DNA of 60,016 nucleotides from Alphaproteobacteria bacterium (lineage in GTDB: Bacteria; Pseudomonadota; Alphaproteobacteria; Micavibrionales; Micavibrionaceae): contig JAIXWE010000085.1 in NCBI GenBank assembly GCA_027482195.1, positions 1 through 60,016 of the forward strand, written 5' to 3'. The position numbers and the translations under genes are program-made. The notes beneath the pieces are model-generated. The model was not told the origin of the DNA. It did no database searches and was given only the letters and a program-made list of their open reading frames with translations. This document shows positions 58,439 through 60,016 of this stretch, piece after piece. Every line of letters starts with the position of its first letter. Within the stretch, counting starts at the first letter, position 1.

Positions 58439-59548
58439 TATTTTGGTGCAATCTTCATCGGCCTGCAGGAACAGGCTTTCGATGCGTTTGCAGACGGATT
58501 TTCGGGCATTGTATCCGTCAACCTGGCGCAGCATGCCGAGATAACTGTTCACGCTTTCGGCCAGATCGTCCAGCGCTTCTGGATCGATGGGTTTTCCCTT
58601 GCGCTCCCACGCCCTGATTTTCTGTTTACAGTTGATCACGGCGGTCTGGCGAAGATAGGTGCGGCCAGGCTTGATAATGAAACCGGTGAAATCAATACCC
58701 TTATCGGCAAAGTTTATATGTTTCTTTTTGGGGTGCAGGCGGATGGCTAAAGTTTCCTGCAGGAATTGATCTATGCGTTCATACCAATCATTCAGCACGG
58801 CGGGGTCTTCATGAAAAAGCACCATGTCATCGACATAACGACCATAGTACCGCGCCCTCAGCGTTTTCTTTACGAATTGATCCAGCGGATTCATATAGAC
58901 ATTGGCAAAAAACTGGCTTGTCAGATTACCAATCGGAAGTCCCTTACCATCGCCAGCGTGAAAAAGGCTTTTATGGCGCGGCACCATCGCAAATTCTTTA
59001 TCGGGAGAGCGCGGCTGGTAATTGGTGCTTGGGTCATGCAGCGCCACCTGCCGGATAAGCGCCATAAGCCAGTCCTCATGCACGTGCTGCTCTAACAGCT
59101 TGACAAGGATGGATCTGTCGATGGAATTGAAGAAATTGGCGACATCTGCTTTCATATAGTAAGCGGGCCGTGACCAGCTTTGCGTTATCGAGCGCGCATG
59201 CGCTGTAACCCGGCGTAAACCATCATGCGTTCCGCGTCCAGGTATGCATGCATAGTTGTCACGGATGAAGCGCCGGTGAAAACGATCACAAATGGCGTTG
59301 TATATTAAATGATGAACAACGCGGTCACGGAAATCCGCCGCCCATACTTCCCGAATTTTTGGATGTGTAATAACAAAAGCAATGCTTCGCCCGATTTTGT
59401 AACTCCCGCTGGTGAGGTCTTCGTAAAGCTCAACGAGGTTTTTTTCTAAATCGGCTTCAAATCTAAGCTGGTTTATTGTGTTCCGTTTTTCCCTGCGGCA
59501 ATCAAAATAAGCATCAAAAACAGCATATATGGTGAGTTTGGCATCCAT
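58421..59548 (-). CDS. DGR reverse transcriptase
   Basis: The 375-residue enzyme makes error-prone cDNA from the TR RNA, misincorporating opposite adenine. Motifs are RDRVVHHLIYNAI and YACIPGRGTHDGLRRV in the N-terminal fingers, the first catalytic Asp in YMKADVANFFNSID, the DGR-specific IGNLTSQ at residues 206-212 (retroviral and group II enzymes have QGxxxSP), the catalytic box Y238-VDD241, and a DFTGFIIKPGRTYLR thumb start. Unlike the usual arrangement it is convergent with the TR. It lies 12 bases after the small gene upstream, so the two are one operon. Confidence 0.97.
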   Translation of the reverse strand: MDAKLTIYAVFDAYFDCRREKRNTINQLRFEADLEKNLVELYEDLTSGSYKIGRSIAFVITHPKIREVWAADFRDRVVHHLIYNAICDRFHRRFIRDNYACIPGRGTHDGLRRVTAHARSITQSWSRPAYYMKADVANFFNSIDRSILVKLLEQHVHEDWLMALIRQVALHDPSTNYQPRSPDKEFAMVPRHKSLFHAGDGKGLPIGNLTSQFFANVYMNPLDQFVKKTLRARYYGRYVDDMVLFHEDPAVLNDWYERIDQFLQETLAIRLHPKKKHINFADKGIDFTGFIIKPGRTYLRQTAVINCKQKIRAWERKGKPIDPEALDDLAESVNSYLGMLRQVDGYNARKSVCKRIESLFLQADEDCTKIKPASD

Positions 59549-59560
59549 AAAGATACCCTC

Positions 59561-59863
59561 TTATTCAACGCCCTTAAGAAAATCCTTGAAGCCCGAATTT
59601 GGATTATTAAGTCGCGTTTTATAGATTTGGATTAACTCCCAAGCTTCGTTAAACAGTTGATTGAACAGTTTGGGATCAATCTGCCCCCTGATATAAACTG
59701 TACAGGGCATAACGCTGTCAGGATCTTGCTGCACAATCATCAGCGGGGCATCTGTGTGGGTGACGTAGAGGCTATTTGTGCTAAGGCCCGTGCCCACAAC
59801 CCATTTATCCGGAATCAAATTAGTTTCTTCCCCTTTTGTTTTTATGACTACATTATCTGCCAT
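59561..59863 (-). CDS. Small hypothetical protein co-encoded with the reverse transcriptase
   Basis: The 100-residue protein starts with a polar beta-rich half (VVIKTKGEETNLIPDKWVVGTGLSTNSLYVTHTDAPLMIVQQD) and ends in a helix (LFNQLFNEAWELIQIYKTRL). AGGAGG lies 9 bases before the ATG. No family is recognised. Because it precedes the reverse transcriptase by 12 bases in the same operon, a role in the DGR or in the MoxR/vWA system is plausible but not shown. Confidence 0.7.
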   Translation of the reverse strand: MADNVVIKTKGEETNLIPDKWVVGTGLSTNSLYVTHTDAPLMIVQQDPDSVMPCTVYIRGQIDPKLFNQLFNEAWELIQIYKTRLNNPNSGFKDFLKGVE

Positions 59864-59887
59864 TGTGTGAGCCCTCCTTTTTCTTCA

Positions 59888-59917
59888 ATGATAAGCGATT
59901 CTTATTGTTTATGTAAA
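59888..59917 (-). promoter_or_regulatory. Candidate promoter of the reverse-transcriptase operon
   Basis: On the minus strand TTTACA (59917-59912), 18-base spacer, TATCAT (59893-59888), 25 bases upstream of the start codon of the small gene. Confidence 0.45.
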
Positions 59918-60016
59918 TAATTGATGAGTGCTGCCTGTGTATAACTTCAAAGGTAAAATCAAATTGTGTAAAGTTTTGTCGGTTAGGCATTTTTGCTTTC
60001 TTCCAACTTTATTGTT

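Larger units (their letters stand above)
51265..59863. other. MoxR/vWA-linked diversity-generating retroelement system
   Basis: The region contains the vWA protein, MoxR ATPase, target with VR, avd and TR on the + strand, and reverse transcriptase plus a small protein on the minus strand. Every core DGR part is present and open, and the 12:0 adenine bias between VR and TR shows that mutagenic homing has taken place. No integrase, transposase, phage structural gene or flanking direct repeat was found. Confidence 0.9.

Noticed and set aside
58421-59548. Group II intron or retron reverse transcriptase
   Set aside because: The IGNLTSQ motif, the neighbouring Avd and the A-specific VR/TR differences identify a DGR; no intron maturase domain or msr/msd structure is seen.
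51265-59863. Prophage carrying the DGR
   Set aside because: No phage structural, lysis, integrase or packaging genes occur in or beside the region, and the target is not a tail protein.

Overview
The window is chromosomal DNA of an alphaproteobacterium. The evidence is a GapR-type nucleoid protein, a COQ9 homologue, a split PntAA/PntAB/PntB transhydrogenase, FtsZ ending in the DIPAFLRRQ tail, GANTC-rich control DNA upstream of ftsZ, and the alphaproteobacterial order of the division and cell-wall cluster. A Micavibrio/Rhodospirillales-like lineage fits, but the exact group cannot be fixed from sequence alone.

Layout. 1-7.1 kb: two unknown proteins, an EAL-domain protein, the pntAA-pntAB-pntB operon, an alpha/beta hydrolase and a small conserved protein. 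7.1-33.8 kb: a long leftward run holding the whole dcw cluster (mraZ, rsmH, ftsL, ftsI, murE, murF, mraY, murD, ftsW, murG, murC, murB, ddl, ftsQ, ftsA), then ftsZ, lpxC, bamD, recN and ligA. Two rightward genes of unknown function interrupt it; one lies between ftsA and ftsZ, which are usually adjacent. 34.1-37.7 kb: acs, gapR, an orphan DotI/IcmL-like protein and a COQ9 homologue, all leftward. 37.8-45.6 kb: UbiB-like kinase, NlpE-like lipoprotein, HAD phosphatase, isochorismatase-like hydrolase, a CBS protein with an ArsB/NhaD transporter, a P1B-like ATPase and an OsmC protein. 45.6-47.3 kb: the decayed remains of a maoC/pta-ackA-fabI operon, with pta fused in frame to the end of ackA and fabI carrying a deletion and a frameshift. 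47.7-51.1 kb: accessory DNA with a BMT5-like methyltransferase translationally coupled to an AlkB dioxygenase, and a Fic protein preceded by two palindromes.

51.2-59.9 kb is the most interesting part. It is a complete diversity-generating retroelement (DGR) wired to a MoxR/vWA pair. In order: a 953-residue protein with an HEVGH metallopeptidase-like domain and a C-terminal vWA domain with an intact MIDAS motif; a MoxR-like AAA+ ATPase; a 259-residue protein ending in a DUF1566/C-type-lectin-like domain; an Avd-type accessory protein; the template repeat (TR); and, on the opposite strand, a DGR reverse transcriptase and a small unknown protein. Over 150 bp the variable repeat (VR) differs from the TR at 12 positions. 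All 12 are adenines in the TR, and none of the 116 non-adenine template positions differs. This changes ten residues of the target. No component has a recognisable signal peptide, so I infer an intracellular recognition system in which a diversified ligand-binding domain works with a AAA+/vWA machine, possibly in defence against phage or other invaders. That function is inference, not shown by the sequence.
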